From assembly GCA_046760445.1 (NCBI GenBank), contig JBHIEE010000032.1:1-23246 (forward strand): a stretch of DNA of 23,246 bases, given 5' to 3'. The notes under the pieces are model-generated. The model did not search any database and had not been told where the DNA came from. It worked only from the letters and a program-made list of their open reading frames with translations. Shown here piece after piece: positions 6,459 to 14,843 of the stretch. The translations under genes were made by a program, and so were the position numbers. Position 1 is the first letter of the stretch. Every line of letters begins with the position of its first letter. The DNA is from JBHIEE01 sp046760445. Its GTDB lineage: Bacteria; Acidobacteriota; Aminicenantia; JdFR-78.

Positions 6459-8096
6459 TTAACGAAATCCTTTCTTCAAGTAGACAATAATGTTTTTTGT
6501 TTTTTTATATTTTTCTAAGTGATATTTATTGACTAAATTTAAGTTTATATCTTCTTTTAATAAAATGATATCATTATTTTCGGCTTCAGTGAGATATTTG
6601 TTATAGTTATCATCATTCTTTATTAACAAAATTCGGCTTTGAGGAATCTGATATTTCATGCCCAGAAATCGTCCATAAAAAAGATTAGTAATAATTTTTC
6701 TTTTTTTAATATCAATGTTTTTTAGCGAGTTCAATAATTGTAAACTGTCCGATAATTCAGGAGATAATAAATAATAGGGCATCCAAGGCTCAAAATAATA
6801 TCCGTAGGTTCCCGTTTTAAACCAAAAAGCAACTTTATCTTTCAAGCCAAACCGGGAAAAAGATATTCCTGTCAATTGAATGATTATAATTCCTATTATT
6901 AAAATATATTTCAGAGCTCTAATACCGTTAAATATTAGAAAAACTGCAACTATTAAGGCAAAACATTGTATATTCGTATATGATCTTGTATTTAATCCTC
7001 TCGGGAAAGGTCTTAAAAAAATTATCATATATATAAATATAGAATAAAAAGAATATAATAAAAGTTCATTAACATTATATTTCTCAATCAATCGACTGCT
7101 AAAATACAAGAAGGTTGAAATGAGAATTATAAGACCAAGCGTTAAATAATTTTGAGGGAGATTAAGAAAAAGCAAAAAAAGAATCACTGCTGAGATGAGT
7201 ATTAAAGTAGAAATTTGATAATTTTTTTTCTTAGCGAGCCATTTGAAATGAATTAAAGATATAAAAAAGTATAGAAAGAGAATTGGATTAAATTTTCTAA
7301 TAAAATTTTCAAAATATTTAATAAAATAAGTAACAGGAATAGATTTCATATTTAAATATTGATTATGTACATTGATTCTCAGCTCTTTTTGAAATTGCAA
7401 ATATGGCCAGAAAGAACCTGTATTGATTTTCCAAATCAGGAATTGTCCCAGAGGAATCGTACACAGGATTATCACAAAAATTAGCCATTTTTTGAAAGTG
7501 GAACGATTTAATGATGTGTAAAACATGAATAAAGAAGATAAAAATATAAAAAGATACCCCGTATTGTGAATTAAAACTAAGCTACTTCCAGATAGAGCAC
7601 TAGTTATCAAATGGCTATACTTTCCTGATTTTATATATTTGATTAAAAATAGTAGATGGAGAAGAACAATTAATATCATGAATGATTCATAGCTTGGATT
7701 ATAGGAGATTTTTATATGGAGCGGGAGAATAGACAAAATAAAAGTTGCTAATAATGATTTTTCAACAGATAAATAAATGTTGAGTAGTTTATAAAAAACA
7801 AATAAGCTCATGATATTTACAATGATTGTTAAAATAACTGCGACTGTAAGAAAGTGGCTCCCTATTGAAAACATAAAAATGCTCATCAGCAGGACCCATA
7901 AATTTATAACAGGACCTGGTGATTGTGGAATAAAAAGCAATTTGAAATTACCAGTATACGCTATATCATAGGCATAGGTTGTATAATTGGATGCATCAGA
8001 ATTTCCTGGGCCTACAAAAATTGCAAAGCCAGCCCGTATTAAGATACTGAAAATTAAAAAGATTAATAGGTAATATCTCTGCTTGGGATTCACCAT
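6459..8096 (-). CDS. GT-C family membrane glycosyltransferase (PMT/ArnT-like)
   Basis: Polytopic membrane protein with about 11-12 hydrophobic segments and the architecture of GT-C enzymes that use polyprenyl-phosphate sugars on the extracytoplasmic side. Shortly after the first segment, the loop VGPGNSDASNYTTYAYDI carries an acidic residue where GT-C enzymes have their catalytic Asp. A soluble C-terminal tail of ~110 residues follows the last segment. Overall conservation is low, so the assignment rests on topology, this loop and the neighbour. The polyprenyl-phosphate-sugar synthase gene lies just upstream (90-99 bases) and would provide the donor. The frame opens at a TTG at 8105 and the first ATG is at 8096; neither has a clear Shine-Dalgarno, and I prefer the ATG. 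The gap before it (8097-8195) is very A+T-rich with no visible feature. Confidence 0.75.
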   Translation of the reverse strand: MVNPKQRYYLLIFLIFSILIRAGFAIFVGPGNSDASNYTTYAYDIAYTGNFKLLFIPQSPGPVINLWVLLMSIFMFSIGSHFLTVAVILTIIVNIMSLFVFYKLLNIYLSVEKSLLATFILSILPLHIKISYNPSYESFMILIVLLHLLFLIKYIKSGKYSHLITSALSGSSLVLIHNTGYLFIFLSSLFMFYTSLNRSTFKKWLIFVIILCTIPLGQFLIWKINTGSFWPYLQFQKELRINVHNQYLNMKSIPVTYFIKYFENFIRKFNPILFLYFFISLIHFKWLAKKKNYQISTLILISAVILFLLFLNLPQNYLTLGLIILISTFLYFSSRLIEKYNVNELLLYSFYSIFIYMIIFLRPFPRGLNTRSYTNIQCFALIVAVFLIFNGIRALKYILIIGIIIIQLTGISFSRFGLKDKVAFWFKTGTYGYYFEPWMPYYLLSPELSDSLQLLNSLKNIDIKKRKIITNLFYGRFLGMKYQIPQSRILLIKNDDNYNKYLTEAENNDIILLKEDINLNLVNKYHLEKYKKTKNIIVYLKKGFR

Positions 8097-8195
8097 TTTT
8101 GTCAAAATTATGTTTTAAATTATTTAATTTTTAAATCGAAAAGAGGGCCTATAGTTTTGAGAATAAAACAGGTTAAGCAAAATTTAAGAATGAAA

Positions 8196-8924
8196 TTAGG
8201 AAGTATGCTCTTTCCAAATACCAAATCTTATTTTTATAACACTCAAAGTATAACGAATAATTTCTTTATAGAAATTGGTTTTGCTGGTTCCACCTTGACG
8301 AATTTCATAAACTACTGGGACTTCTATGATTGTTTTTCTTTGTTTTTGCGCCAAATATAAAAATCGAATAAAATAATCCCCGTAGCCATAAAATATCTTG
8401 GATAGGTTGAAATCAGAAAGTATCCTTTTTTTAAAGGCTACAAATCCACTGAGGTTATCTCTAGTTTGAACACCTAAAAGATAACGAGTAAGAATATTAA
8501 AAAATTTACTTCCAATGAATCTGAATTTAGAAGTCTTCATACCTCCACCAATTACGTATCTAGACCCAATAGCAATGTCAAAATATTCAGTAATTTTTAC
8601 TAACAAAGGAATTAAAGAAGGTGGATGATTAAAATCAGTATCCATAACAACAGCTACCTCTCCTTTTGAACGTTCTATTCCGTATCTTATAGCAGTAGCT
8701 AAGCCCTTTTCTTTTTTCCTTATAAAAAGTTTAACTTTTTCATTATTTGTAAAATTTTCCATTACTCGTTTAGCTGTTCCATCTGGACTATTATCATCAA
8801 CAACAATTAATTCATAAAGTGAATTATTTTCATTAAGAATCTTTGTAATTTCTTTTATTAATAAGCAAATTGAATCGGCTTCATTGTAAGTTGGTAATAT
8901 AATTGATATTAGAGTTTTAACCAT
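8196..8924 (-). CDS. Polyprenyl-phosphate mannose synthase-like GT2 (DPM1 type)
   Basis: Family 2 glycosyltransferase like dolichyl/polyprenyl-phosphate mannosyltransferase, which moves a hexose from GDP-mannose (or a related nucleotide sugar) onto a polyprenyl phosphate. Seen: SIILPTYNEADSI (7-19), VVDDNSPDGT (41-50), the metal-binding DTD at 95-97 in VVMDTDFNHPPS, GSRYVIGGG and DNLSGFVAFKK, all typical of the DPM1 branch. At 242 residues it is the short, catalytic-domain-only form with no C-terminal membrane helices, so it would act peripherally on the cytoplasmic face. It lies 10 bases downstream of the FemAB-like gene and upstream of the GT-C gene, which suggests a donor-synthase/acceptor-transferase pair. 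Mannose specificity is inferred from the family; glucose or another hexose is possible. Confidence 0.9.
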   Translation of the reverse strand: MVKTLISIILPTYNEADSICLLIKEITKILNENNSLYELIVVDDNSPDGTAKRVMENFTNNEKVKLFIRKKEKGLATAIRYGIERSKGEVAVVMDTDFNHPPSLIPLLVKITEYFDIAIGSRYVIGGGMKTSKFRFIGSKFFNILTRYLLGVQTRDNLSGFVAFKKRILSDFNLSKIFYGYGDYFIRFLYLAQKQRKTIIEVPVVYEIRQGGTSKTNFYKEIIRYTLSVIKIRFGIWKEHTS

Positions 8925-8934
8925 TATCTAATTT

Positions 8935-9939
8935 TTAATTTAGTTGCTTTACAATAAACGGTGATAATGCTTCTATAGTCCAAATGGGGACATATCTAAA
9001 TAATTTCCTTAAAGACACGTATGATTTATGAAAATCAATATTAGGAATTTCCTTCGTCTTAATTAAATAGTAATAATAAGGTAAATCCCAGGTCTTACCC
9101 CCCCATCGAGATTTAAAGAATAATAAATTATTTTGATATGGACTGCTGATGCCAAAATCGAAAAGTTTGAAATTATGGTTACAATAATATTTTATTGCTT
9201 CATTTACTATTAAGGAATTGATCGAATATATTGCGAAATTCTGATCTGTAGCGCTCCAGGCATAAGTAACTATATCATTCTCTAAAATTGTTAAAATACC
9301 TCCAATTACTCTTCCATTGTTTAACCTGGCTATCCAGAGGTCAGCTTTATTTTTAATAATTAACTCTTTGAAAATTAATTTAAAAAGTCTAAAAGGTTGA
9401 GCGATCATTAAATGTTTATCTCGATATAATCTGACCATAATTGAGTAAAATGCTCTTAGATCTGAGTAATTCAAAGACTTCTCAATAAATATCTTATTGT
9501 CTTTTAACTTTCTAAGATTAGTTCTAATATTTTGACGGAAGTTCTTTTTGTATCTTTTATACACTACATCATAACTATCTAACTCCAACTGTGTAATTTT
9601 ATATTGGTTCTTTTTTATAAAACCTAACTCATTTACAACACTTTCAGGTAATTCAGATACTGGCTTTATCTGAAGAAAATTAGCTTTTTCATTCTTTGCT
9701 AAATTAATTGCTGCAACCAGAAGTTCTCTCAGCTTGTATTCATTCTGATAAATTGGGGAAGCATAAAAATTATATATAGCACTTACCATTTTACGTCCAA
9801 AAAGTAAACTGTTAGAAAGAAACAATGGTAGGTAATTTTCCTGATCAAGAACAATAAATTTTGGTGTAAATCCATAGCAATCGTATACAATTTCTGCCCA
9901 TTCTTCAGAATGCGTGAAAAATTTTACATTGTTTTGCAT
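8935..9939 (-). CDS. FemAB/GNAT-type N-acyltransferase
   Basis: 334-residue protein of the FemAB-like (peptidoglycan-bridge, COG2348) branch of the GNAT superfamily. Seen: an N-terminal half with PLFLSNSLLFGRKMVSAIYN then FYASPIY; the central YKRYKKNFRQNIRTNLRKLK segment near 128-147; a second half with DLWIARLNNGRVIGGILTIL and YAWSATDQNFAIYSINSLIV; and the terminal FDFGISSPYQNNLLFFKSRWGG block diagnostic of these acyltransferases. Relatives in polysaccharide loci are thought to N-acylate amino sugars or attach amino acids. Here it sits beside two DegT-type aminotransferases, consistent with modifying an amino sugar (inference). It has no membrane segment. The acyl donor (aminoacyl-tRNA or acyl-CoA) cannot be told from sequence. 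Confidence 0.85.
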   Translation of the reverse strand: MQNNVKFFTHSEEWAEIVYDCYGFTPKFIVLDQENYLPLFLSNSLLFGRKMVSAIYNFYASPIYQNEYKLRELLVAAINLAKNEKANFLQIKPVSELPESVVNELGFIKKNQYKITQLELDSYDVVYKRYKKNFRQNIRTNLRKLKDNKIFIEKSLNYSDLRAFYSIMVRLYRDKHLMIAQPFRLFKLIFKELIIKNKADLWIARLNNGRVIGGILTILENDIVTYAWSATDQNFAIYSINSLIVNEAIKYYCNHNFKLFDFGISSPYQNNLLFFKSRWGGKTWDLPYYYYLIKTKEIPNIDFHKSYVSLRKLFRYVPIWTIEALSPFIVKQLN

Positions 9940-9969
9940 TATTTTACTCTTTCAAATAATTAGAAGTAG

Positions 9970-10452
9970 TTATTTTTTATTCGTTTTTTTCCGATATCTG
10001 ATTATTTTAGCTGGACTCCCTCCAACAATAGCAAAGGGTGGAACATCCTTGGTGACTACTGAATTAGCAGCAATAATAGCATGTTCGCCAATAGTAACCC
10101 TTGGTAAAACAATTGATCCTGTTCCTATCCAAACTCCATCTTTTATCACTATTTTTCCAATTTTAATTGGATGCATTTCTTCTGGAATATCAGGATGCCT
10201 AAAAGGTGGAAAAGAATGAGAAGCCAAGGTAACCCTTGGAGAAATTGCACAATAAGAACCTATTTCTATAGTTTTCCAACCCCCGTTATCAATAATTATA
10301 AGTCCTTCATTCAGCTGGGTTTTTTTCCCAACTTTTATTCCTGATAACCTATATAATAAAACTCTTATAGGTCTGCCAATCACATGTCTTCCCAATAAAC
10401 GCATAAATTCCTTATAAAATATTATTAAAGGATTTAAATTCCTTTCCTTCAT
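9970..10452 (-). CDS. Hexapeptide-repeat acyltransferase (WcaF-like)
   Basis: Left-handed beta-helix O- or N-acetyltransferase, ~160 residues. Seen: VGKKTQLNEGLIIID, IEIGSYCAISPRVTLASHSF (containing the His typical of the WcaF/NodL active site), IVIKDGVWIGTGSIVLPRVT, then IGEHAIIAANSVVTKDV and PPFAIVGGSPAKIIR, i.e. successive hexapeptide turns and the standard C-terminal cap. It probably acetylates a sugar or sugar nucleotide in the cytoplasm using acetyl-CoA. I chose the ATG at 10452 rather than the upstream in-frame TTG at 10464 because the ATG overlaps the upstream stop as ATGA and has GGAAAGG just before it, a coupling pattern repeated elsewhere in this cluster. Confidence 0.9.
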   Translation of the reverse strand: MKERNLNPLIIFYKEFMRLLGRHVIGRPIRVLLYRLSGIKVGKKTQLNEGLIIIDNGGWKTIEIGSYCAISPRVTLASHSFPPFRHPDIPEEMHPIKIGKIVIKDGVWIGTGSIVLPRVTIGEHAIIAANSVVTKDVPPFAIVGGSPAKIIRYRKKTNKK

Positions 10453-11549
10453 ATTCCTTTCCAATTTAATTCAAAAGTTGGTAACAAATGCAGATTTTTA
10501 TATATCCGTTCAGCATTACAGTAGTTTTCATTTAAGTCATAATAGTTTTTTAATAATGGCAGTGGTTCAGGGAAATCTACTTTTACTTTTATTTTTGATT
10601 TCAATTTTTTTTCAAAATAATCTTTTTTAATGGGCATAACAAGGCAACTTGAGCTCCTGTTATTATTTAATTGATAAATTTCCGAATCTGGAATTTTCAT
10701 TTTTTCTTTTATTTCTTTAAATCTATTCCTTCTTTTATTCTCAATTTGTTGGATTCTTGGTAAGATATTGCATAATAAGCTCAAAGCTCCTTTTGACAGA
10801 ACTCTATGTTTAGGCTGATAAAAACTCATGCTTTTGGCTAAGTTTACTAATCGTTTTGTGAAAAGTCTGTAAATAGGAGGTTTGGTCCCGAAAACAAAAA
10901 ATAGGAATTTGGCAATTCTTTTGAAGCAGGTAAAAATATTTTCTCTTTTTTTTAAATATTTGGAGATTATATCCATATCAATTTTTTGATCGTTCAGAAG
11001 CAATATTCCCCCTTCAAAAGTAGTAATTGATTTTGTAACTCCCAAACTAAAGAAACTTGCAATACCAATTTCGGTTAAATAATTTTCTCTATATGTTGCA
11101 GTAAAAGTATGAGCTAAATCTTGGATAATATCGATATTATTTTTTTTGCAAATTGAAATGATTTTACCATAATCTGGAACATTCCCATATTGTGCCACGC
11201 ATATAACTCCTCTTGTTTTTGTAGTAATTTTTCTATCTAAATCTTCGGGAAGAATTGTTAAGTTATTATCAATATCAACATAAACTGGAACTAATTCATT
11301 CAATTTTATTGCTTCAGGTACTACTGGGCAACAATTAATAGGAACAATTAGTTCAGAATATTTTGGATAATTTAGTGCTTTCAATAAGATACTTAAACAA
11401 GTTCTTCCACTATCAAAGAAGAAAAAAATTTTATTGCCATATATCTTTCTTAATAGAAGTCTTGCCTTTTCAGATTTATTTATGAATATTCCTGAAATTA
11501 AAGAAAGGAAATCTGATACTGTAAACTTATGGTAATATTTTGGGTACAC
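10449..11549 (-). CDS. Divergent DegT/DnrJ-type PLP aminotransferase
   Basis: 366 residues with a fold-type I PLP enzyme layout: FFDSGRTCLSILLKAL (44-59), VPINCCPVVPEAI (69-81), PVYVDIDNNLTI (88-99), D144 in IIQDLAHTFTATY and a putative PLP Lys173 in FFSLGVTKSITTFEGG (166-181). The C-terminal half is poorly conserved compared with the neighbouring aminotransferase at 5351-6457 and contains a hydrophobic patch (FLFFVFGTKPPIYRLF). With the key Asp and Lys present it is probably active. The substrate is unknown; a keto-sugar aminotransferase is the default. The start is a GTG that overlaps the end of the upstream membrane-protein gene by 23 bases; no strong Shine-Dalgarno or nearby ATG is seen, so the exact start is uncertain. 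Confidence 0.8.
   Translation of the reverse strand: MYPKYYHKFTVSDFLSLISGIFINKSEKARLLLRKIYGNKIFFFFDSGRTCLSILLKALNYPKYSELIVPINCCPVVPEAIKLNELVPVYVDIDNNLTILPEDLDRKITTKTRGVICVAQYGNVPDYGKIISICKKNNIDIIQDLAHTFTATYRENYLTEIGIASFFSLGVTKSITTFEGGILLLNDQKIDMDIISKYLKKRENIFTCFKRIAKFLFFVFGTKPPIYRLFTKRLVNLAKSMSFYQPKHRVLSKGALSLLCNILPRIQQIENKRRNRFKEIKEKMKIPDSEIYQLNNNRSSSCLVMPIKKDYFEKKLKSKIKVKVDFPEPLPLLKNYYDLNENYCNAERIYKNLHLLPTFELNWKGI
10453..10462 (-). promoter_or_regulatory. Ribosome binding site that fixes the acyltransferase start
   Basis: Minus strand reads GGAAAGGAAT immediately before the ATG at 10452, inside the last codons of the upstream aminotransferase. Spacing is short (about 3-5 bases), which fits coupled re-initiation. 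Confidence 0.5.
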
Positions 11550-12525
11550 GAAGATTATTCTTTACTAAATTTTTTAATCCATTTAATAAAATAAACAAAC
11601 AGCCGAAAAATATCATAATGATATAATTTGCACCATGGGCAAATAAGGCGTATCCTTCCGCATTCTGCACTGAAAATCCACTTAAGGTGTGAAGTGATAA
11701 GAAGATGGCACCGTGATAAGTACCAAACATTCCTGGAGCTGCTGGAATAACAATGGCTAAATTAACGAGAAACATACTAGCCAGAATAGTAAAAATAGGA
11801 AATTCTAATCCAAGCATCATTCCTTTAACATAAACAACTCCAGCAGATAAAACCCAAAACCCAATGGTAGAAATAACTATTAGGTGCTTTTCAGGTGACT
11901 GTCTAAATTTCGAAAAACCGATTATCATACTGTTTATGAATTTATGAACCAACCGTAAAATTCTGTTTTTAAAAGTTAAATTATTTAAAAAAGAATATAC
12001 TGATTTTTCCTTAGTAAAAAAAATAAAGACGACAAATAAAATAATTATTAGGCCAATAATGAAAATGGAAAGTCTAATCTCATAGGGAAATGGAATAAAA
12101 AATGACATCAAAATGCCACAGATAAAAAGAAAAATAATATCAAAGAATCTTTCCACAATTATTGTCGATAGTGATTGACCAAAAGCTATTTTTTTACGTA
12201 GTTTCAACTGCTGAGCCCTGAATAATTCACCAATTCCTAATGGCAGCAACATATTTATCAAACCAGCTATAGATATGACCATAGAGAAAAAATAAACATT
12301 TCTAACTGTAGGTTTAGTTTCTGCAATTTTCATCCAGCGATAGGCTCTAACAAGGATCATAAGCCCGGAACCTATAACAAAAAGGCAAATCCATTTGAAG
12401 TTAATAGATTTTACTGAAGAAAAAAAATCTTGGAAATTAAAATTACGATAAATAAGATACAAAAGGAATAAAGAAATTAAAAATCCAAAAACAACTCTGA
12501 GAGCCTTTTTTTTATTTTTCCTCAA
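11527..12525 (-). CDS. Lysylphosphatidylglycerol synthase-TM/UPF0104 membrane protein (YbhN/AglD-like)
   Basis: 332-residue integral membrane protein of the flippase-like family (TIGR00374, COG0392). Seen: about eight hydrophobic segments; early RAYRWMKIA; the family hallmark LLPLGIGELFRAQQLKLR (about 93-110) followed by STIIVERFFD; and the late motif IVIPAAPGMFGTYHGA. Relatives include AglD and YbhN, associated with lipid-linked sugar metabolism; direct flippase activity is not established. It may act in lipid-linked sugar handling or export. The start is TTG, supported by GAGGAAA five bases upstream and no better ATG. It lies 27 bases downstream of the DUF354 gene and overlaps the next aminotransferase. 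Confidence 0.85.
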   Translation of the reverse strand: MRKNKKKALRVVFGFLISLFLLYLIYRNFNFQDFFSSVKSINFKWICLFVIGSGLMILVRAYRWMKIAETKPTVRNVYFFSMVISIAGLINMLLPLGIGELFRAQQLKLRKKIAFGQSLSTIIVERFFDIIFLFICGILMSFFIPFPYEIRLSIFIIGLIIILFVVFIFFTKEKSVYSFLNNLTFKNRILRLVHKFINSMIIGFSKFRQSPEKHLIVISTIGFWVLSAGVVYVKGMMLGLEFPIFTILASMFLVNLAIVIPAAPGMFGTYHGAIFLSLHTLSGFSVQNAEGYALFAHGANYIIMIFFGCLFILLNGLKNLVKNNLRVPKILP

Positions 12526-12530
12526 TCAAA

Positions 12531-12537
12531 TTTCCTC
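12531..12537 (-). promoter_or_regulatory. Ribosome binding site supporting a TTG start
   Basis: Minus strand GAGGAAA, five bases before TTG at 12523-12525. It is among the clearest Shine-Dalgarno sites in the cluster and the reason for accepting the TTG start of the membrane protein. Confidence 0.65.
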
Positions 12538-12552
12538 AAAATCATCCACTGT

Positions 12553-13674
12553 TTAAATATACTTCAGTTTCCTTGATTTAAATCTATTTTGATAATCTGG
12601 ATTTTCTTTCATTATTTTAGCGCTTTCAGGATAATTTTCAATGAACCATATCATAAAGGCAGTAACATCTATTTTATCATTAATCATTTTTTCTCTTCTT
12701 CGACCCCATTCTTTTTTTAGATCCTTCTTCTCTAACAGCTCCTTTATTTTTTCAATTATTTCATTTTCCTGGCTTGGCAGAAAGCCATAAGTAAGACCAT
12801 ACTTATGTTCTAATTCTTCTAAATAACCAATACGACCAACAAAACTATTACATCTAATAGATGGTGTTCCGAGGACTGCTGCTTCAGCTGTCATAGTTTG
12901 AGAATCTCCAATGTACAAACGCGCATAAAATAAAACATGATGCATTCTATTTGGTGTAATTGAAATTATATTAGCATTATTAGATAACTCTTTTCCAATT
13001 TCAGATGTAATAAATACCTTTCCATAGCAATTTAATAATTTAATAATTTTTTTAAGTGTTTTTTGAATAACCCCTTCAATCCCAACATCATGATGTGCTT
13101 TTAATGCAGATATTCTTATAATGAAATAATTAGTCTCTTTTTCTAAACTAAGATCAGAAAATACAGATTTATCAGGATTAAAATAGTTGGGATGTAAATA
13201 GACCAATTCATGGTATCCATTATAAGTGATATGTTTAAAATGATATTTGCTCATTTTAACAGTATCGGGTGTAATTAAATAAGTTGCAAAAGGGTAAGCA
13301 TATTTTCTTGCTAAAGGCACCACATCTGGACCATCTTCGCCAAAGTAAAGTGAAGGAATATTCAGTAATTTTCCTACATGGGTAATCGAAATTGAAGTTC
13401 CCAAAAGAATGTGTGGCTTGTACTTTCTAACTATGTGATAGAGTCTGTAATCTCGCTTAATAACATTTGTCGCAATTGCAAATACTCCATCTCCACGAGG
13501 TCTCTTTTCTAAAATTTCATATGGATGACTATATGTTTCTAATAAATCTAATAGAACATCTTTATTCTTAGCAGTAATTTTAACATGATGTCCTCTTTTA
13601 ATTAGACTATAAATTATGTTTTTAAATAAATGAAAATGAGCAGGATGATTTAAATCAAATAAGAATTTTTTCAT
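12553..13674 (-). CDS. DUF354 glycosyltransferase-fold protein (COG1817)
   Basis: 373 residues with the GT-B-like fold of DUF354 proteins, related to UDP-GlcNAc 2-epimerases and MurG-type transferases. Seen: N-terminal FLFDLNHPAHFHLFKNII (4-21), SLIKRGHHVKITAKNKD, PHILLGTSISITHVGKLL, SLYFGEDGPDVVPLARKYAY and the C-terminal nucleotide-sugar-binding-like YIGDSQTMTAEAAVLGTPSI. Function is not established for the family; COG1817 genes are frequent in polysaccharide and archaeal glycan loci, so a glycosyltransferase or sugar-nucleotide enzyme is plausible. The ATG overlaps the stop of the ATP-grasp gene as ATGA, so the two are almost certainly co-translated. Confidence 0.85.
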   Translation of the reverse strand: MKKFLFDLNHPAHFHLFKNIIYSLIKRGHHVKITAKNKDVLLDLLETYSHPYEILEKRPRGDGVFAIATNVIKRDYRLYHIVRKYKPHILLGTSISITHVGKLLNIPSLYFGEDGPDVVPLARKYAYPFATYLITPDTVKMSKYHFKHITYNGYHELVYLHPNYFNPDKSVFSDLSLEKETNYFIIRISALKAHHDVGIEGVIQKTLKKIIKLLNCYGKVFITSEIGKELSNNANIISITPNRMHHVLFYARLYIGDSQTMTAEAAVLGTPSIRCNSFVGRIGYLEELEHKYGLTYGFLPSQENEIIEKIKELLEKKDLKKEWGRRREKMINDKIDVTAFMIWFIENYPESAKIMKENPDYQNRFKSRKLKYI

Positions 13675-14843
13675 CTTATAAGAAACAAATATGGAAGAAT
13701 TAAGGATTCAATGATGAATGGTTTTGGATCCTTAATTGACATGACTGCAAATTTTTTTTCTCCTTTTATACTTTTGAAATATTTTAAAAGATTTTCTTTT
13801 CCCTTTAAAAACTCCATTAAAGTTTGACCAAAATCTGCCCACCAATGAATCCATATTAGCCCAGCCTTAGTATGTTGTTTAGGAATTCTTTTTCCCATTG
13901 CATAAAGATAGAGATTATAAGGCAGGTCAACTCCAGCATAAATACTTAAATCAACAAAATTCCAATGACGTGGATTAATTTCTATAAGTTTAAATTTTCC
14001 GTCTCGAAAATCTTTTTTAAATTCAACATAGCCTATACCCTCATACCCACAAGACTTAAGCAATAACGAGCCTAATCTTTCTAACTCTGGCTCATCAACA
14101 GTCATCGCAGCGGTTCCGACTCCAAAATCTCGCGGATGCTGTCTTATTTTTTTTCCTAAAAAAATACCATATGGTTCACCACCTTTAAACACTGATCCAT
14201 AATTATAAAGTTGATCCATTCCCCCAGGTATATACTCTTGAACAATTATATTTTCCTTTCCCATAATTGCTGCAATCTTTTCATAATAATATTTGGCTTG
14301 TTTTTTATTTTTTACTAAATGCATTTTTACTCCTGACTGATAATAATATTTTTTCCCTATAGAAGGTTTTATAACTGCTGGAAATTGTAAATATTCAATA
14401 TTATCTAGCATATCTTCTACATTTTCTGGGTAAACTGATTTTGGTATTGGTATTCCATTTTCTTTTGCTATTTTTAAAGTAATTTTCTTATCTGCAGCTC
14501 TACTTATTATTTTCCAATCAGGCAATGGAACGACAAAATGTTCCTCTAAAGCTACTTTATTTTGAGAAAGAATATAAACTGTATCGTCATTAGTAGGAAT
14601 TAGAATTGCTCTTTTTAAACTTTCTTTTCCTGCAATCGAAAATAAATATTCTAGAAATTGTTTTTTTTCAGTAATAAAAGAAGGGGATTTAAAAAAACCT
14701 TTACAATATCTTGAAAATCTCGCTACGCATAATTTATCGTTATGAATTAAGTAGGTTGGTATTCCCTTCTCTCCAAGAGATCGTATAATATGAAGCGATG
14801 TAACATGATTTCCAATTACTATTGCGGGAGTTACATCATCCAT
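13671..14843 (-). CDS. ATP-grasp carboxylate-amine ligase
   Basis: 390-residue ATP-grasp enzyme (COG3919/PylC-like). Order of parts: N-terminal Rossmann-like pre-ATP-grasp domain beginning AIVIGNHVTSLHIIRSLGEK (7-26), ATP-grasp core with K159 in FPAVIKPSIGKKYYYQSGVK, NIIVQEYIPGG (198-208, E203), GYVEFKKD (271-278) and the Mg/ATP motif LIEINPRHWN (286-295; E288, N290). Such proteins form amide bonds between a carboxylate and an amine. In this cluster it could attach an amino acid or acyl group to an amino sugar (inference), in partnership with the aminotransferases. It overlaps the deacetylase-like gene upstream by 8 bases and the DUF354 gene downstream by 4. The C-terminus ends in a short hydrophobic run, probably not a membrane anchor. 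Confidence 0.88.
   Translation of the reverse strand: MDDVTPAIVIGNHVTSLHIIRSLGEKGIPTYLIHNDKLCVARFSRYCKGFFKSPSFITEKKQFLEYLFSIAGKESLKRAILIPTNDDTVYILSQNKVALEEHFVVPLPDWKIISRAADKKITLKIAKENGIPIPKSVYPENVEDMLDNIEYLQFPAVIKPSIGKKYYYQSGVKMHLVKNKKQAKYYYEKIAAIMGKENIIVQEYIPGGMDQLYNYGSVFKGGEPYGIFLGKKIRQHPRDFGVGTAAMTVDEPELERLGSLLLKSCGYEGIGYVEFKKDFRDGKFKLIEINPRHWNFVDLSIYAGVDLPYNLYLYAMGKRIPKQHTKAGLIWIHWWADFGQTLMEFLKGKENLLKYFKSIKGEKKFAVMSIKDPKPFIIESLILPYLFLIR

Noticed and set aside
9914..10219. Plus-strand ORF of 101 codons
   Set aside because: Antisense shadow of the hexapeptide acyltransferase; no independent start signal or recognisable domain.
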